The notes under the pieces: model-generated
What the model was told of the DNA's origin: nothing
What the model saw: the letters and a program-made list of their open reading frames with translations, nothing else
Databases searched by the model: none
Position numbers and translations under genes: made by a program
Assembly: GCA_016720745.1 (NCBI GenBank)
Contig: JADKKA010000001.1
Location: 310,001 to 374,000 of the forward strand
DNA length: 64,000 bases
Reading direction: 5' to 3'
DNA from: Chitinophagaceae bacterium
GTDB taxonomy: Bacteria > Bacteroidota > Bacteroidia > Chitinophagales > Chitinophagaceae
In this document: in pieces, positions 44,043-53,028 of the stretch
How positions within the stretch are numbered: the stretch's first letter is position 1
Layout of the letters: every line of letters begins with the position of its first letter

Positions 44043-45005
44043 ATGGCTTTAAAAGATATTCAGTCCACCGGCAGTAAAGATACCCGCAGCGGTTTCGGTG
44101 ATGGGATTGTGGAAGCAGCCCGCAGCAATCCCAATATCATTGCATTGACAGCAGACCTGCTGGGTTCCATGAAGCTGAACCAGTTTATCAAGGAATTTCC
44201 TGAGCGCTTTATTCAGGTTGGTATTGCCGAAGCCAATATGATTGGTATTGCAGCCGGTCTCACCATTGGCGGCAAGATTCCTTTTACCACCACATTTGCG
44301 AATTTCTCCACCGGCAGGGTCTATGACCAGATCCGCCAGTCTGTTGCTTACAGTGGCAAGAATGTAAAAATTTGCGCCTCCCACGCAGGATTAACCCTTG
44401 GTGAAGATGGTGCCACGCACCAGATACTCGAAGATATCGGACTAATGAAAATGCTCCCGGGTATGACGGTTATCGTGCCCTGTGATTATGCACAGACAAA
44501 AGCAGCCACCATGGCCATTGCCGATTACCAGGGACCAGTGTACCTCCGTTTCGGTCGCCCCTCATGGCCTATTTTTACAACAGAGCGTCCATTTGAAATC
44601 GGCAAAGCCCAGCAATTCTCCGAAGGAACAGATGTAACCATTTTTGCCTGCGGACACCTGGTATGGAATGCCATCCAGGCCGGCGCTGCCCTGGAAGAAA
44701 AAGGAATCAGTGTGGAAGTGATCAATATCCATACGATCAAGCCACTGGATGAAGCAGCGGTGATCCAATCGCTCCGCAAAACAAAATGTGCTGTTACAGC
44801 AGAAGAACATAATATCATCGGCGGACTGGGAGATGCAATTGCCCAGGTTGCAGCCAAACATTGTCCGGTACCCATTGAATATGTAGGAACCAAGGATACT
44901 TTTGGCGAAAGCGGTACCCCGGCCCAGCTGTTGAAGAAGTACGGACTGGATGTTCCGGACATTATTGCCGCAGCCGAAAAGGTGATGGCCAGAAAAAACA
45001 GTTAA
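44043..45005 (+). CDS. Transketolase, C-terminal subunit of a split enzyme
   Basis: A 320-residue protein with only the Pyr and C-terminal domains of transketolase: the cofactor-activating Glu in QVGIAEANMIGIAAGL, the FTTTFANFSTGRVYDQIRQSV segment and SHAGLTLGEDGATHQ. The N-terminal thiamine-diphosphate-binding half is a separate gene in many bacteria, usually directly upstream; here the upstream gene is galE and the partner is not in the window. The reading starts at the ATG 44043 (MALKDIQS) because a start at 44022 lies inside the likely promoter. Reaction: transfer of two-carbon units in the pentose phosphate pathway, once assembled with the N-half. A terminator follows. Confidence 0.9.
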   Translation: MALKDIQSTGSKDTRSGFGDGIVEAARSNPNIIALTADLLGSMKLNQFIKEFPERFIQVGIAEANMIGIAAGLTIGGKIPFTTTFANFSTGRVYDQIRQSVAYSGKNVKICASHAGLTLGEDGATHQILEDIGLMKMLPGMTVIVPCDYAQTKAATMAIADYQGPVYLRFGRPSWPIFTTERPFEIGKAQQFSEGTDVTIFACGHLVWNAIQAGAALEEKGISVEVINIHTIKPLDEAAVIQSLRKTKCAVTAEEHNIIGGLGDAIAQVAAKHCPVPIEYVGTKDTFGESGTPAQLLKKYGLDVPDIIAAAEKVMARKNS

Positions 45006-45028
45006 AAACCCCGGAAATAAACTTATTT

Positions 45029-45062
45029 AAGCAGGTTCTTTTAAAAATGGACCTGCTTTTTT
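45029..45062 (+). terminator. Rho-independent terminator after the transketolase C-half
   Basis: Perfect 8-bp stem AAGCAGGT (45029-45036) / ACCTGCTT (45051-45058), loop of 14 and six T. Confidence 0.8.
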
Positions 45063-45133
45063 ACTTTTAAGTAAGTTTACTATTTAAACATATCCGGTTT
45101 CCAATATTCTAACCTACTCAAAGCCCCTGACGA

Positions 45134-45688
45134 ATGTCCTTAACCCAAACCAGCGATAGCGAATTGCTCGTTCAATTTCGTAACCCCGTTACGAAGGAAA
45201 AAGCATATACCAGCCTGATCCGTAAGTACCAGGAGAAATTATACTGGCATATCCGCCGGATGGTGGTGGATCATGATGATGCCAATGATGTGCTCCAGAA
45301 TGTACTGATCCGGGTTTGGAACGGACTGGAGAATTTCCGGGAAGACAGCCAGCTCTATACCTGGTTATACCGGGTGGCCACCAATGAGTGCCTGACCTAC
45401 CTGGAACAAATGAAGAAAAGAGCTTCCGTGAGCCTGAGCGATGTGGAAAGCGGACTGAGCAATAAAATCAAGGCCGACAAGCATTTTGATGCCAACAAAC
45501 TGGAATGGAAATTGCAAGTAGCAATTCAGCAACTGCCTGATAAACAAAGAGTTGTATTTAGTTTAAGGTATTATGACGAGATGCCTTATGAAGAAATGAG
45601 CCGGGTATTGGAAACCAGTGAGGGCGCCCTGAAAGCGAGTTATCATCATGCTGTTAAAAAAATTGAGGATTACATGCTGAATCATTAA
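45134..45688 (+). CDS. ECF-type RNA polymerase sigma factor
   Basis: A 184-residue sigma-70 factor of the ECF group, with region 2 (about 22-92; YQEKLYWHIRRMVVDHDDANDVLQNVLIRVW and TWLYRVATNECL) and region 4 (about 125-178; LPDKQRVVFSLRYYDEMPYEEMSRVL). It directs RNA polymerase to envelope-stress or metal-type promoters. The next gene, 80 bases downstream, encodes a membrane protein that is probably its anti-sigma, and a Spy-like secreted protein follows, so the trio forms a signalling unit. No N-terminal or C-terminal extension is present. Length is typical. Confidence 0.93.
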   Translation: MSLTQTSDSELLVQFRNPVTKEKAYTSLIRKYQEKLYWHIRRMVVDHDDANDVLQNVLIRVWNGLENFREDSQLYTWLYRVATNECLTYLEQMKKRASVSLSDVESGLSNKIKADKHFDANKLEWKLQVAIQQLPDKQRVVFSLRYYDEMPYEEMSRVLETSEGALKASYHHAVKKIEDYMLNH

Positions 45689-45768
45689 ACTTTGATTATT
45701 GAAAACCATCTTACTATTGCAGGTATCTGCGAAAACAGGATGAAAACCCGGGAAACCGGGACCCGATC

Positions 45769-46653
45769 ATGACAGAAAAAGACAACATATTACAGGAACT
45801 GAAAGAGCTGAACAGCCGGTTGGCCGGTTACCAGTCTGGTCAAACCTATACTGTACCCGCCGGGTATTTTGACGGGTTGATCGGTCAGGTGATGCAGCGA
45901 ATCAGGGCCCTGGAAACAGCCAATGCTTCGGAAGAGCTGGAACTGCTCTCCCCGGTATTGAGCCGGTTGTCCAAATCAATGCCCTATACAGTACCCACCG
46001 GTTATTTTGAGCAATTGGACAAACGCCTGGAAAAAGTGATGGGATCGGATGAGCATACCATACTTGATACTGTAGATAAACAAATGCCTTACCAGGTGCC
46101 TGCTGGTTATTTCGATGGACTGGCTGAGCGGATGTTACAGGCAGTACGTACCGCTGACCATTCTACCGTACAGGATGAAACGGCTGCTATTTCTCCTTTG
46201 CTGGGCAGCCTGAAAAAGGAAATGCCTTTCCATGTACCGGCTGGTTATTTCGAAAGTCTGGCCAGCGATGTCGCTGCTAAAGAATCAGCTACTGAAGCCA
46301 AAGTGATTGCGATTACCAGTCGCAGCTGGTTCCGTTATGCCGCTGCCGCAGTAGTAACTGGTGTAGTATTTCTGGCAGGCTTTTTATTACTGAATAGACA
46401 GGACAATGATGCCGAAGCCGGTATCAAAGTTTTCAGTAAAGTTTTAATAGATATCAAACCATTGAACGATACAGAACAGGATGACCTGGTTGATTTTCTT
46501 GATGCCGGTTTAACCGGTTCTGAAACCGCCCAGGTGAATCCTGAAACCAAGTCCAAAGAAATTCAACAACTGCTGCAGGATGTTTCAGAGGAAGAATTGA
46601 AAGACTTCCGGGAACAGACCGAAGACGTGGGGGAAGTGTTAATGACCAATTAA
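45769..46653 (+). CDS. Membrane protein with duplicated VPAGYF motifs, candidate anti-sigma factor
   Basis: A 294-residue protein. The cytoplasmic N-terminal part has four copies of a [YF]xVP[AT]GYF motif at 27-34 (YTVPAGYF), 73-80 (YTVPTGYF), 108-115 (YQVPAGYF) and 154-161 (FHVPAGYF). The 57-residue module 27-83 is duplicated at 108-164, including the matching LSPVLSRLSKSMPY and ISPLLGSLKKEMPF parts. A single membrane helix (about 187-207) follows, then about 87 periplasmic residues with acidic character. Position between an ECF sigma and a Spy-like gene suggests an anti-sigma, but no zinc anti-sigma motif (HxxxCxxC) is present. I do not recognise the family name. Confidence 0.85.
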   Translation: MTEKDNILQELKELNSRLAGYQSGQTYTVPAGYFDGLIGQVMQRIRALETANASEELELLSPVLSRLSKSMPYTVPTGYFEQLDKRLEKVMGSDEHTILDTVDKQMPYQVPAGYFDGLAERMLQAVRTADHSTVQDETAAISPLLGSLKKEMPFHVPAGYFESLASDVAAKESATEAKVIAITSRSWFRYAAAAVVTGVVFLAGFLLLNRQDNDAEAGIKVFSKVLIDIKPLNDTEQDDLVDFLDAGLTGSETAQVNPETKSKEIQQLLQDVSEEELKDFREQTEDVGEVLMTN

Positions 46654-46660
46654 AGCAGAA

Positions 46661-47101
46661 ATGATCATGAAAAAATTTTTACTCATCTTAACCGTTTTTA
46701 TAGGCTCACTGGCCACCGGTATGGCCCAAACCGAACCGGATGATGCCAATCCGCAGGAAAGCAAGATCCGCGAAAGGATGCAGGAGTATATTCAAAACCG
46801 CCTGAACCTGAGCCGCAATGAAGCTGAAAAATTCACGCCCATCTTTGTGCGTTACTTCAGGGAATTTGCCCAAACTCACCGAAGCTACAAAGGCGATCGT
46901 CTGGTATTACAGCAAAAGATCATTGACCTGCGGATTCGCTACCGTACTGAATTCCGTCAGATCATGGATGAACAAAGGGCCAACCGGGTCTTCAAACATG
47001 AAGATGAATTCAGACAGGAAGTAGTGCGCATGATCCGGGAAAATAAAAGAGAAAGACTGGAGAGCCGGCCGCTTCGCCGGAATCGATCGATCGTAGAATA
47101 A
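46661..47101 (+). CDS. Secreted Spy/CpxP-like helical protein
   Basis: A 146-residue protein with signal peptide (MKKFLLILTVFIGSLATGMAQ; ATGs at 46661 and 46667 are both possible). The mature part is highly charged and helical, with a Spy/CpxP-type motif (LNLSRNEAEKFTPIFVRYFREF, similar to the LTxxQ repeats) and an Arg-rich end. Such proteins are periplasmic chaperones or sensors of envelope stress and metals. It starts 7 bases after the membrane-protein gene and is the last gene of the ECF operon, ended by a terminator. A sensor role in controlling the ECF factor is inferred by analogy with Cnr/Cpx-type systems. Confidence 0.85.
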   Translation: MIMKKFLLILTVFIGSLATGMAQTEPDDANPQESKIRERMQEYIQNRLNLSRNEAEKFTPIFVRYFREFAQTHRSYKGDRLVLQQKIIDLRIRYRTEFRQIMDEQRANRVFKHEDEFRQEVVRMIRENKRERLESRPLRRNRSIVE

Positions 47102-47113
47102 TTGAAATATTTC

Positions 47114-47135
47114 AACCGGCCTCGCCGGTTTTTTT
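47114..47135 (+). terminator. Rho-independent terminator after the ECF operon
   Basis: AACCGGC (47114-47120) / GCCGGTT (47124-47130), triloop, followed by a run of T (47129-47135). Confidence 0.85.
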
Positions 47136-47151
47136 ATGCCGCTACCTAAAA

Positions 47152-47901
47152 TTATTTAGCTGCTCCAAAATCCCATAAAGGATGCTTCACATCATGGTAA
47201 AAAAGAAAGGTCCATTTTTCTACCTCTCCCTGCTGCCACCATTGTTGTCTTAGCTCCATGGCTTTCTTTCCATCATAATCGTATTTGGCCGCAAAGCGAT
47301 GTTTCATTTGCTGCAGTTGCGGTGCTTCATCACCGCCAAAGAAGATGGTCTTACCTTCTTCCCTGATCCAGAATACCTGGTGGTGGGGAGCATGTGCTCC
47401 TGAAACTGCATATTCAATATAACCATCAATCATTCCCGGACCGTCCAGCAACTCCACCTGGTTATTATTGCGCAGGCATTCCAGTTCTTCAGTGATATAA
47501 GAAGGAAAGCCTTTTTCAAAAGCATAAGCCAGTTCCGTTCGCTGTACATAGTAACGGGCATTGGGCAATGAGAGTCTTTCACCCAGTCCTGCTCTTTCAA
47601 TACCGGCCGCACCGGCATGGTCTTTATGCAAATGGGTGAGCAGGACCTTTGTTACTTCCGAAGGATTGATCCCTGCCTCCATCAGGTTATGATGTAGCTG
47701 GAGGGTGCCATTGATTTCAAAACCAAGACCCATATCCAGAAGGAGTATATCCCGGCTGGTGATTACCAGAAAAGGCTGGATTTCCACCAGCAGGCTACCG
47801 GCCGGTCTTGATTTTAAATCATCAGCCGAACCATCAAATGGGATGAATTTTTTGGTTTGATCAATGGTGAATGTGCCTTCCGAGAGCGGGATAATTTTCA
47901 T
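47152..47901 (-). CDS. Metallo-beta-lactamase-fold hydrolase
   Basis: A 249-residue protein with the metallo-beta-lactamase fold. The first metal-site motif H90-L-H-K-D-H95 (HxHxDH) lies in LLTHLHKDHAG. Further conserved parts are LLLDMGLGF and SGAHAPHHQVFWI with a later metal His, and FFGGDEAPQ with a bridging Asp. The ORF extends much farther upstream (to 48174), but that part overlaps rodA and is not protein-like, so the ATG at 47901 is used. It could be a lactonase- or glyoxalase-type hydrolase; the substrate is unknown. It follows rodA by 77 bases on the same strand, with a possible promoter core CATCTTTG between. Confidence 0.85.
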   Translation of the reverse strand: MKIIPLSEGTFTIDQTKKFIPFDGSADDLKSRPAGSLLVEIQPFLVITSRDILLLDMGLGFEINGTLQLHHNLMEAGINPSEVTKVLLTHLHKDHAGAAGIERAGLGERLSLPNARYYVQRTELAYAFEKGFPSYITEELECLRNNNQVELLDGPGMIDGYIEYAVSGAHAPHHQVFWIREEGKTIFFGGDEAPQLQQMKHRFAAKYDYDGKKAMELRQQWWQQGEVEKWTFLFYHDVKHPLWDFGAAK

Positions 47902-47978
47902 AGCTGTTATAAAGATCAAAGATGACGAGAACCAAAGAGATAATAAAATAAATGAGGGGGATGCGCGGGTCCATCTTA

Positions 47979-49319
47979 TCAGCGCAAAACCATTTGCCGG
48001 TCGGCATCCAGACGGATCAGGATAAAAAGCATGATGGTAAAGGTGAGTAACGAAGTACCTCCATAGGAGATAAAAGGCAGCGGGATACCGATCACAGGTG
48101 CCAGTCCGATCGTCATGGCAATATTGATCGCAATATGAAAGAAAAATACGGACGCCACACCATAGGCATAACAACGGCTAAATGTACTTCTTTGTCTTTC
48201 GGCAATGGTCACGATCCGGAATAATAGAATGAGGTATAAACCCAGCAATACCATACTGCCGGTAAAACCAAATCCTTCCCCAACGGTACAGAAAATAAAA
48301 TCGGTACGTTGCTCGGGAACAAAGTCATAACGGGTTTGAGTGGCATTCAGTAAACCCTTTCCAAAAAAACGACCGCTGCCAATGGCTATTTTGGATTGCC
48401 GCACATTATAACTGGTACCGCTTTCTTTTTTCTTTTTGAGATCCTGCGCATTCACACCTTCTTTCACCGGCTCATAGGGATTGTCTTTCCCAAACAGGTC
48501 ATAGATTCTTTCTACCTGGTGCTTTTGCAATACATTTTTAAAGATATAGGGCACTGCAAATCGCTGTACGCCCACACAAAGCGCCCAGATCAGCAGAATC
48601 ATGAATAAGAGCCCGCGGTTTCTTTTGATTTGTCTGCTTAATGCATAAATCACCAGGGCTGCAATACCCGTTAATACCAATGCCAGTATATTGGGCTCGA
48701 TCACAATCGTGGCTACGATTAGTGCAGCAACGGCAAACCCGATGAGCAGGATGATGGAAGGGAGCCCCTCGCGGTACATCACAATAAAAAAAGAGAAATA
48801 CACGAGGGCCAGTCCGGTTTCACTTTGCAGGATCGTAATCGCAGCCGGGAACAAAGCAATAGCGGCGGCCAGGAATTGTGATTTTGTCTTGGTGAAATCA
48901 GTTTCCGGTCGGGATAGATATTTGGCCAATGCAAGGGCCACAAAAATTTTACAAAACTCAGCCGGCTGGAAATTGAATGCGCCCAGTTTAATAATCGATT
49001 GGGTTCCTTTTATATTGGAGTGAAAGGGAAAAACCAGCATCAGCATAAAAATGCCGAAGGCATATCCCAGGTTGGCGGTGGCGGCAAAGAATTTGGAATC
49101 AGTCAGTAATATAAAGAGCGCAATACCTCCGCCAATCAGGAAAAAGAAAAACTGTTTGCTGTAATCTGTTTTGAATCGTAAAAAACTCTGGAGTACCGGG
49201 TCACCTTCTTTGTAGGTAGCGGCGAAAATAGCCGTCAGTCCGATCGCTACCAGTAAGAGGTAAATACCTACCAGGCTCCAGTCGATTCCCTTTGATATGG
49301 CCGGATTCCGCTGGTTCAT
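47979..49319 (-). CDS. rodA: Rod-shape SEDS glycosyltransferase RodA
   Basis: A 446-residue SEDS-family protein with about ten membrane helices, the peptidoglycan polymerase of the elongasome. Conserved SEDS features: FQPAEFCKIFVALALAKYL, the loop with NATQTRYDFVPEQRTDFIFC (the family signature Asp-Phe and Phe near the catalytic loop), and PLPFISYGGTSLL at the C-terminus. Its stop/start overlaps the mrdA gene by 4 bases, so the transpeptidase partner is translationally coupled. Last gene of mreB-mreC-mreD-mrdA-rodA. Length is slightly longer than the E. coli enzyme, with a large loop at about 255-310. Confidence 0.95.
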   Translation of the reverse strand: MNQRNPAISKGIDWSLVGIYLLLVAIGLTAIFAATYKEGDPVLQSFLRFKTDYSKQFFFFLIGGGIALFILLTDSKFFAATANLGYAFGIFMLMLVFPFHSNIKGTQSIIKLGAFNFQPAEFCKIFVALALAKYLSRPETDFTKTKSQFLAAAIALFPAAITILQSETGLALVYFSFFIVMYREGLPSIILLIGFAVAALIVATIVIEPNILALVLTGIAALVIYALSRQIKRNRGLLFMILLIWALCVGVQRFAVPYIFKNVLQKHQVERIYDLFGKDNPYEPVKEGVNAQDLKKKKESGTSYNVRQSKIAIGSGRFFGKGLLNATQTRYDFVPEQRTDFIFCTVGEGFGFTGSMVLLGLYLILLFRIVTIAERQRSTFSRCYAYGVASVFFFHIAINIAMTIGLAPVIGIPLPFISYGGTSLLTFTIMLFILIRLDADRQMVLR

Positions 49320-51448
49320 TGATTGATATCATTTTTAGCGGTATCCCTGCCCATCACCATTTTCTTTTTGGAACTGTCGGGAAGGATCATGTCTTTGGGA
49401 GAAGGCTTTTGTTTGCTGGTATCCTTTGCCGGTTTGCCATCTTTTTTTAATGATACCCTTGCTTCGGCTTCCGTGAGGTTATCCTCCGTTTGTAAAGTGT
49501 CGCTGATATTCTTTAATTCTGTCTTCAGTCCTTTTTCTTCTTCTTTGGCTTTGCGGATAGAATCCTGCTGCCGCATTTTATCCACCATCATTTTAGGAAT
49601 CAGGTTGGTCTTGATGATACTTTCCATCCTGGGCTTCCAGCGATTGTCGATAGAATCATTGATATATTGCTGGATCAGCAGACTCACGATCGGCGCCGCA
49701 TACGTACCCCCGTAACGGCCCGAATTTTCTACCACACACATGATGGCGATTTTTGGATTTTCCCTGGGGGCAAAAGCCGCAAAGAAAGAGTGGTTGGGTT
49801 GTTTCACTCCACGGTAATAGTTCTCTACGGTTCCGGTTTTACCACAGATATTGATTCCTTCAACCCTGGAACCCCGTCCCGTACCGCTTTCCATTACCCC
49901 CTGCATTCCCTGGTGTACGACTTCAAAAATACTATCGGCCAGATCAATGGGCCTGACCTTCTCCCTGTACTTCTCGAGGAGACCAAATTTGTCGCCTCCT
50001 TCTATAGAGTCCACCACATGCGGAATATAGTACCAGCCTTTATTGGCGATATAGGCCATTTCATTCGCTACCTGTAAAGGGGTGGCGGTGACCTCACCCT
50101 GCCCGATACTCACTGACCGGAAAGTGCAGAAACCCCATTTACCTGAACCGTATTGTTTATTAAAAAACTCCGGCGTAGGGATCATCCCTTTTATTTCAGT
50201 TGGCACATCCACACCCAGTTTATGTCCAAGACCAAAAGCCGACATATAATTATTCCAGGCCCGAAGGCTGCTGTCGATGGAAGGATACTTGGGGTTGTTG
50301 ATCACCCTTTGCATCACATTGGCAAAATAAGTATTGCAGGAGTGGGTAATTCCGGTAGACAGATAATAAGTACCCGGATCCAGACAGCCCATGGGCTTAG
50401 CACTACCACATCCATAAAATGCACCACCGCAACTAAATGTGGTTCTTGTGTTGATGACACCTTCTGCCAGTCCGACCAGGGCCTGTAATGTTTTAAATGT
50501 AGAACCGGGTGCATAGCTCGCATTCACGGCACGGTTCAGCAGTGGAAGACGGGCATCGCGGTACAGTTCATTAAAATGTCTTCTTCGTTCGGGCCCGGTG
50601 AGGTAGCCGGGGTTATAAGTTGGACTACTGACCATGGCAATAATGCCTCCTGTTTTGGGATCAATGGCAACGATGGACCCCACTTTATTGGTCATGAGTT
50701 TTTCGCCGAGCTCCTGGAGTTCAATATCCAGACTGGTGTACAGGTTACTTCCAGCCACCGCTTCCTTATCCATGGCACCTCCTTCATAAGCGCCCTGGAT
50801 GCGACTGAAATTATCCTTAATCAGGTATTGTACCCCTCGTTCGCCCATCAGGGCTTTTTCATAACTGGCTTCCAGCCCGGTCATTCCTGCATAATCGCCG
50901 CTTACATATCCGTCACCATCATGCTTCTTCAGATAATTCGTATCTACTTCACCCAGATAACCAAAGATATTAGCGCCTGCATTATAGGGGTAGGACCGGA
51001 TGGGGCGTTCCTGTACATAAAACGCTTTTTGGAAACGCCAGAGGTTTTCCTGGATCCGCGCAAATTTCTGGGGAGAAAGGGAGGCTTCGAATATAGATGG
51101 CTTTTGAGAGGAGTTTTTGATGATGGCGGTAATCACCCTGGTTTTGAATTCAGCTGTATCAATTTCCAGTAAACGGCAAAGAAAAAAAGTATCGATCCCT
51201 TTCAACTGGGCCGGGGTTACCATCAGGTCATGGGTGAGTGTATTATTGATAATGGGTTTCCGGTAACGGTCAAAGACCAGTCCACGGGGAGGATACATGG
51301 TTTTTTTAAGAATGGCATTATCATCCGCCATCTGCCTGAACTTTCCCGACACTACCTGCAGATAAAATAATTGTCCGGCAATGACCAGAAATACGAGCAG
51401 GAAGATCAGTCGTATAATACGGCTCCTCGATTGGTTGAACACAGGCAT
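49316..51448 (-). CDS. mrdA: Penicillin-binding protein 2 (transpeptidase)
   Basis: A 710-residue class B penicillin-binding protein that cross-links peptidoglycan with RodA during elongation. One N-terminal membrane helix (about 11-30), a pedestal domain (about 40-220), and the transpeptidase domain with S316-T-F-K319 (nucleophile), S370-C-N372 and KTG in CGKTGTVEN near 550. The C-terminal tail (about 635-710) is Lys/Glu/Asp-rich and low-complexity, a feature not in the E. coli protein. It lies 141 bases after mreD and overlaps rodA by 4 bases. It acts at the periplasmic face of the cytoplasmic membrane. Confidence 0.95.
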   Translation of the reverse strand: MPVFNQSRSRIIRLIFLLVFLVIAGQLFYLQVVSGKFRQMADDNAILKKTMYPPRGLVFDRYRKPIINNTLTHDLMVTPAQLKGIDTFFLCRLLEIDTAEFKTRVITAIIKNSSQKPSIFEASLSPQKFARIQENLWRFQKAFYVQERPIRSYPYNAGANIFGYLGEVDTNYLKKHDGDGYVSGDYAGMTGLEASYEKALMGERGVQYLIKDNFSRIQGAYEGGAMDKEAVAGSNLYTSLDIELQELGEKLMTNKVGSIVAIDPKTGGIIAMVSSPTYNPGYLTGPERRRHFNELYRDARLPLLNRAVNASYAPGSTFKTLQALVGLAEGVINTRTTFSCGGAFYGCGSAKPMGCLDPGTYYLSTGITHSCNTYFANVMQRVINNPKYPSIDSSLRAWNNYMSAFGLGHKLGVDVPTEIKGMIPTPEFFNKQYGSGKWGFCTFRSVSIGQGEVTATPLQVANEMAYIANKGWYYIPHVVDSIEGGDKFGLLEKYREKVRPIDLADSIFEVVHQGMQGVMESGTGRGSRVEGINICGKTGTVENYYRGVKQPNHSFFAAFAPRENPKIAIMCVVENSGRYGGTYAAPIVSLLIQQYINDSIDNRWKPRMESIIKTNLIPKMMVDKMRQQDSIRKAKEEEKGLKTELKNISDTLQTEDNLTEAEARVSLKKDGKPAKDTSKQKPSPKDMILPDSSKKKMVMGRDTAKNDINQ

Positions 51449-51589
51449 AGACCGCTAAAAAATGTTGAGATGATTGCTGAGGTATGGGAAAAATAATGCA
51501 ACTGCAATGTACGAATTGGAAAAGCGGGTTTCCAAATCTATTTGTAAAATAAAATGCGAAATCGAAAAATTGCTATGCAGGAATTTTGA

Positions 51590-52123
51590 TCAGGCCGTAT
51601 TTGTCCTGAACCGGAGCTTTCTTGGAAAGAGCAATTCCACAGTGAAAATGAGGAGCAGACTGATCCCGGTAGTAGCTACCACTTTGATTAGAAAATCTAA
51701 GAAGCTGCCAAAGCTTAGCCACTCTAATAATACCAGGTAGCCATGGTGCAGGAGGGTAAGGATAAAAACATAAACCGCATAGGGTGTCCATTGCATGGCC
51801 AGCGGAGAAGGTTCTTTGTAATTGAACTCGCTACTGTCACGGGGAGTCAGGATATTGATGATAAAGGGACGCACATAGGCCACCAGGGTACAGGCTGCTG
51901 CATGCAAACCGGGTGTCATCGAAAAATAATCAAGTGTCAGTCCGGTAACGAATCCGGTAATGAGTAACCATTGCCTTGAAATAGAAAAGGGAAGCCAGAG
52001 AATAAAGAGGTAGTAGATATAGGGTGTAATGAATTTATGCAGGTGCGGGATCTTGTCCAGCACATATACCTGTACAAAAATGAACAGGACAAATCGCATT
52101 GTATTTTTTAGAAAGTCGTTCAC
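51590..52123 (-). CDS. mreD: Rod shape-determining protein MreD-like
   Basis: A 177-residue hydrophobic protein with about five or six membrane helices, in the MreD position between mreC and mrdA. Its stop-start overlaps mreC by 4 bases (ATGA). MreD is weakly conserved, and the call rests mainly on the gene order mreB-mreC-mreD-mrdA-rodA, hydrophobicity and length (160-180 residues is usual). MLPFSISRQWLL and the TPGLHAAACTLVAYVRPFI segment resemble other Bacteroidota members. It is an inner-membrane part of the elongasome. Confidence 0.88.
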   Translation of the reverse strand: MNDFLKNTMRFVLFIFVQVYVLDKIPHLHKFITPYIYYLFILWLPFSISRQWLLITGFVTGLTLDYFSMTPGLHAAACTLVAYVRPFIINILTPRDSSEFNYKEPSPLAMQWTPYAVYVFILTLLHHGYLVLLEWLSFGSFLDFLIKVVATTGISLLLIFTVELLFPRKLRFRTNTA

Positions 52124-52998
52124 TTTGGGTTTTTGGGAGCGGTTTCAATTTTCTTTCGGGTGTCCTGGTTCAGTCCGGTTTGTTCAGTATAATCCAGATT
52201 CTCCAGAATATGTACCTGCTGCAGGTTATTGAAATTGGCTGCAGTCCTGATCCGGAGTTGGTACATCCCGGTGGTATTATCCAGTTTTACTTCGGCCACG
52301 GTTCCAATCAGGTATCCCGGAGGATAATTAAAGGACACCGGGCTGCTGAGCACACTATCACCCTTTTTCACTTCCACGGTTTTGGGGATTTTCTTCAGCA
52401 CCAGGAAGCGGGGATCTTTTCCATCCCATTCAGCCGTTCCGAAATCACCGCTTCTTTTAAGGGCGGCGCTGACAGAATTCTGCACATGAAGCAGACTCAT
52501 CACCTGTGCAAAATTGGGACTGGTGTTCACTACCACTCCTACTACGGCCCCGTCGGAACTGATCACGGCCATATTATCCTTTATACCCTGGCTACTGCCC
52601 CGGTTGACCTGGATGAAATTCTTTTGTGAGTTGACCGTGTTGTAAACCACGGTGGCTGGCCTCGCATAATAGCGGCGGTAATGACCGAGGGTATCAAATG
52701 GAGTAGTCTCTTCTATCAGTTGCCCGGAAGTATCATGTTTGGCAAAATTGCTCTTTTGCAGATTCAGCAGAGAGTCGTTGAACCGGTGGATCCTTCTGTT
52801 TTCTTCTTTCAAAGTAAAATAATCCTCTACCTTATTATATTGTGTATTCACCCTGCCGGTGACTTCATTGGCAATACCCAGAAATTTGGCGCGGTGAAAG
52901 CGGTTGTAGCTGACCAAAAACCAGAGGGCTACCACCTGCAAAAGGAGGAAGGTAAAAAAGGTTCGGTACCTGCTGAGGAATAGAAAAACGTTACGCAT
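52120..52998 (-). CDS. mreC: Rod shape-determining protein MreC
   Basis: A 292-residue protein with a membrane helix (about 14-32), a coiled-coil segment (about 60-90) and the two beta-barrel domains typical of MreC (about 105-275; AVISSDGAVVGVV, NTSPNFAQVMSLLHVQNSVSAAL, YPPGYLIGTVAEVKL). It forms a periplasmic scaffold binding PBP2 and MreB through MreD. It starts 30 bases after mreB and overlaps mreD by 4 bases. Length is normal; the C-terminal tail is short and Lys-rich. Confidence 0.95.
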   Translation of the reverse strand: MRNVFLFLSRYRTFFTFLLLQVVALWFLVSYNRFHRAKFLGIANEVTGRVNTQYNKVEDYFTLKEENRRIHRFNDSLLNLQKSNFAKHDTSGQLIEETTPFDTLGHYRRYYARPATVVYNTVNSQKNFIQVNRGSSQGIKDNMAVISSDGAVVGVVVNTSPNFAQVMSLLHVQNSVSAALKRSGDFGTAEWDGKDPRFLVLKKIPKTVEVKKGDSVLSSPVSFNYPPGYLIGTVAEVKLDNTTGMYQLRIRTAANFNNLQQVHILENLDYTEQTGLNQDTRKKIETAPKNPK

Positions 52999-53028
52999 AC
53001 CCCTGACCCCGGAAGGGGTTTGACCGTT

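Noticed and set aside
47902..48174. N-terminal extension of the metallo-hydrolase frame to 48174
   Set aside because: The extra 91 residues overlap rodA on the same strand in another frame, are Cys/His-rich without a signal or family match, and a normal family start lies at 47901.
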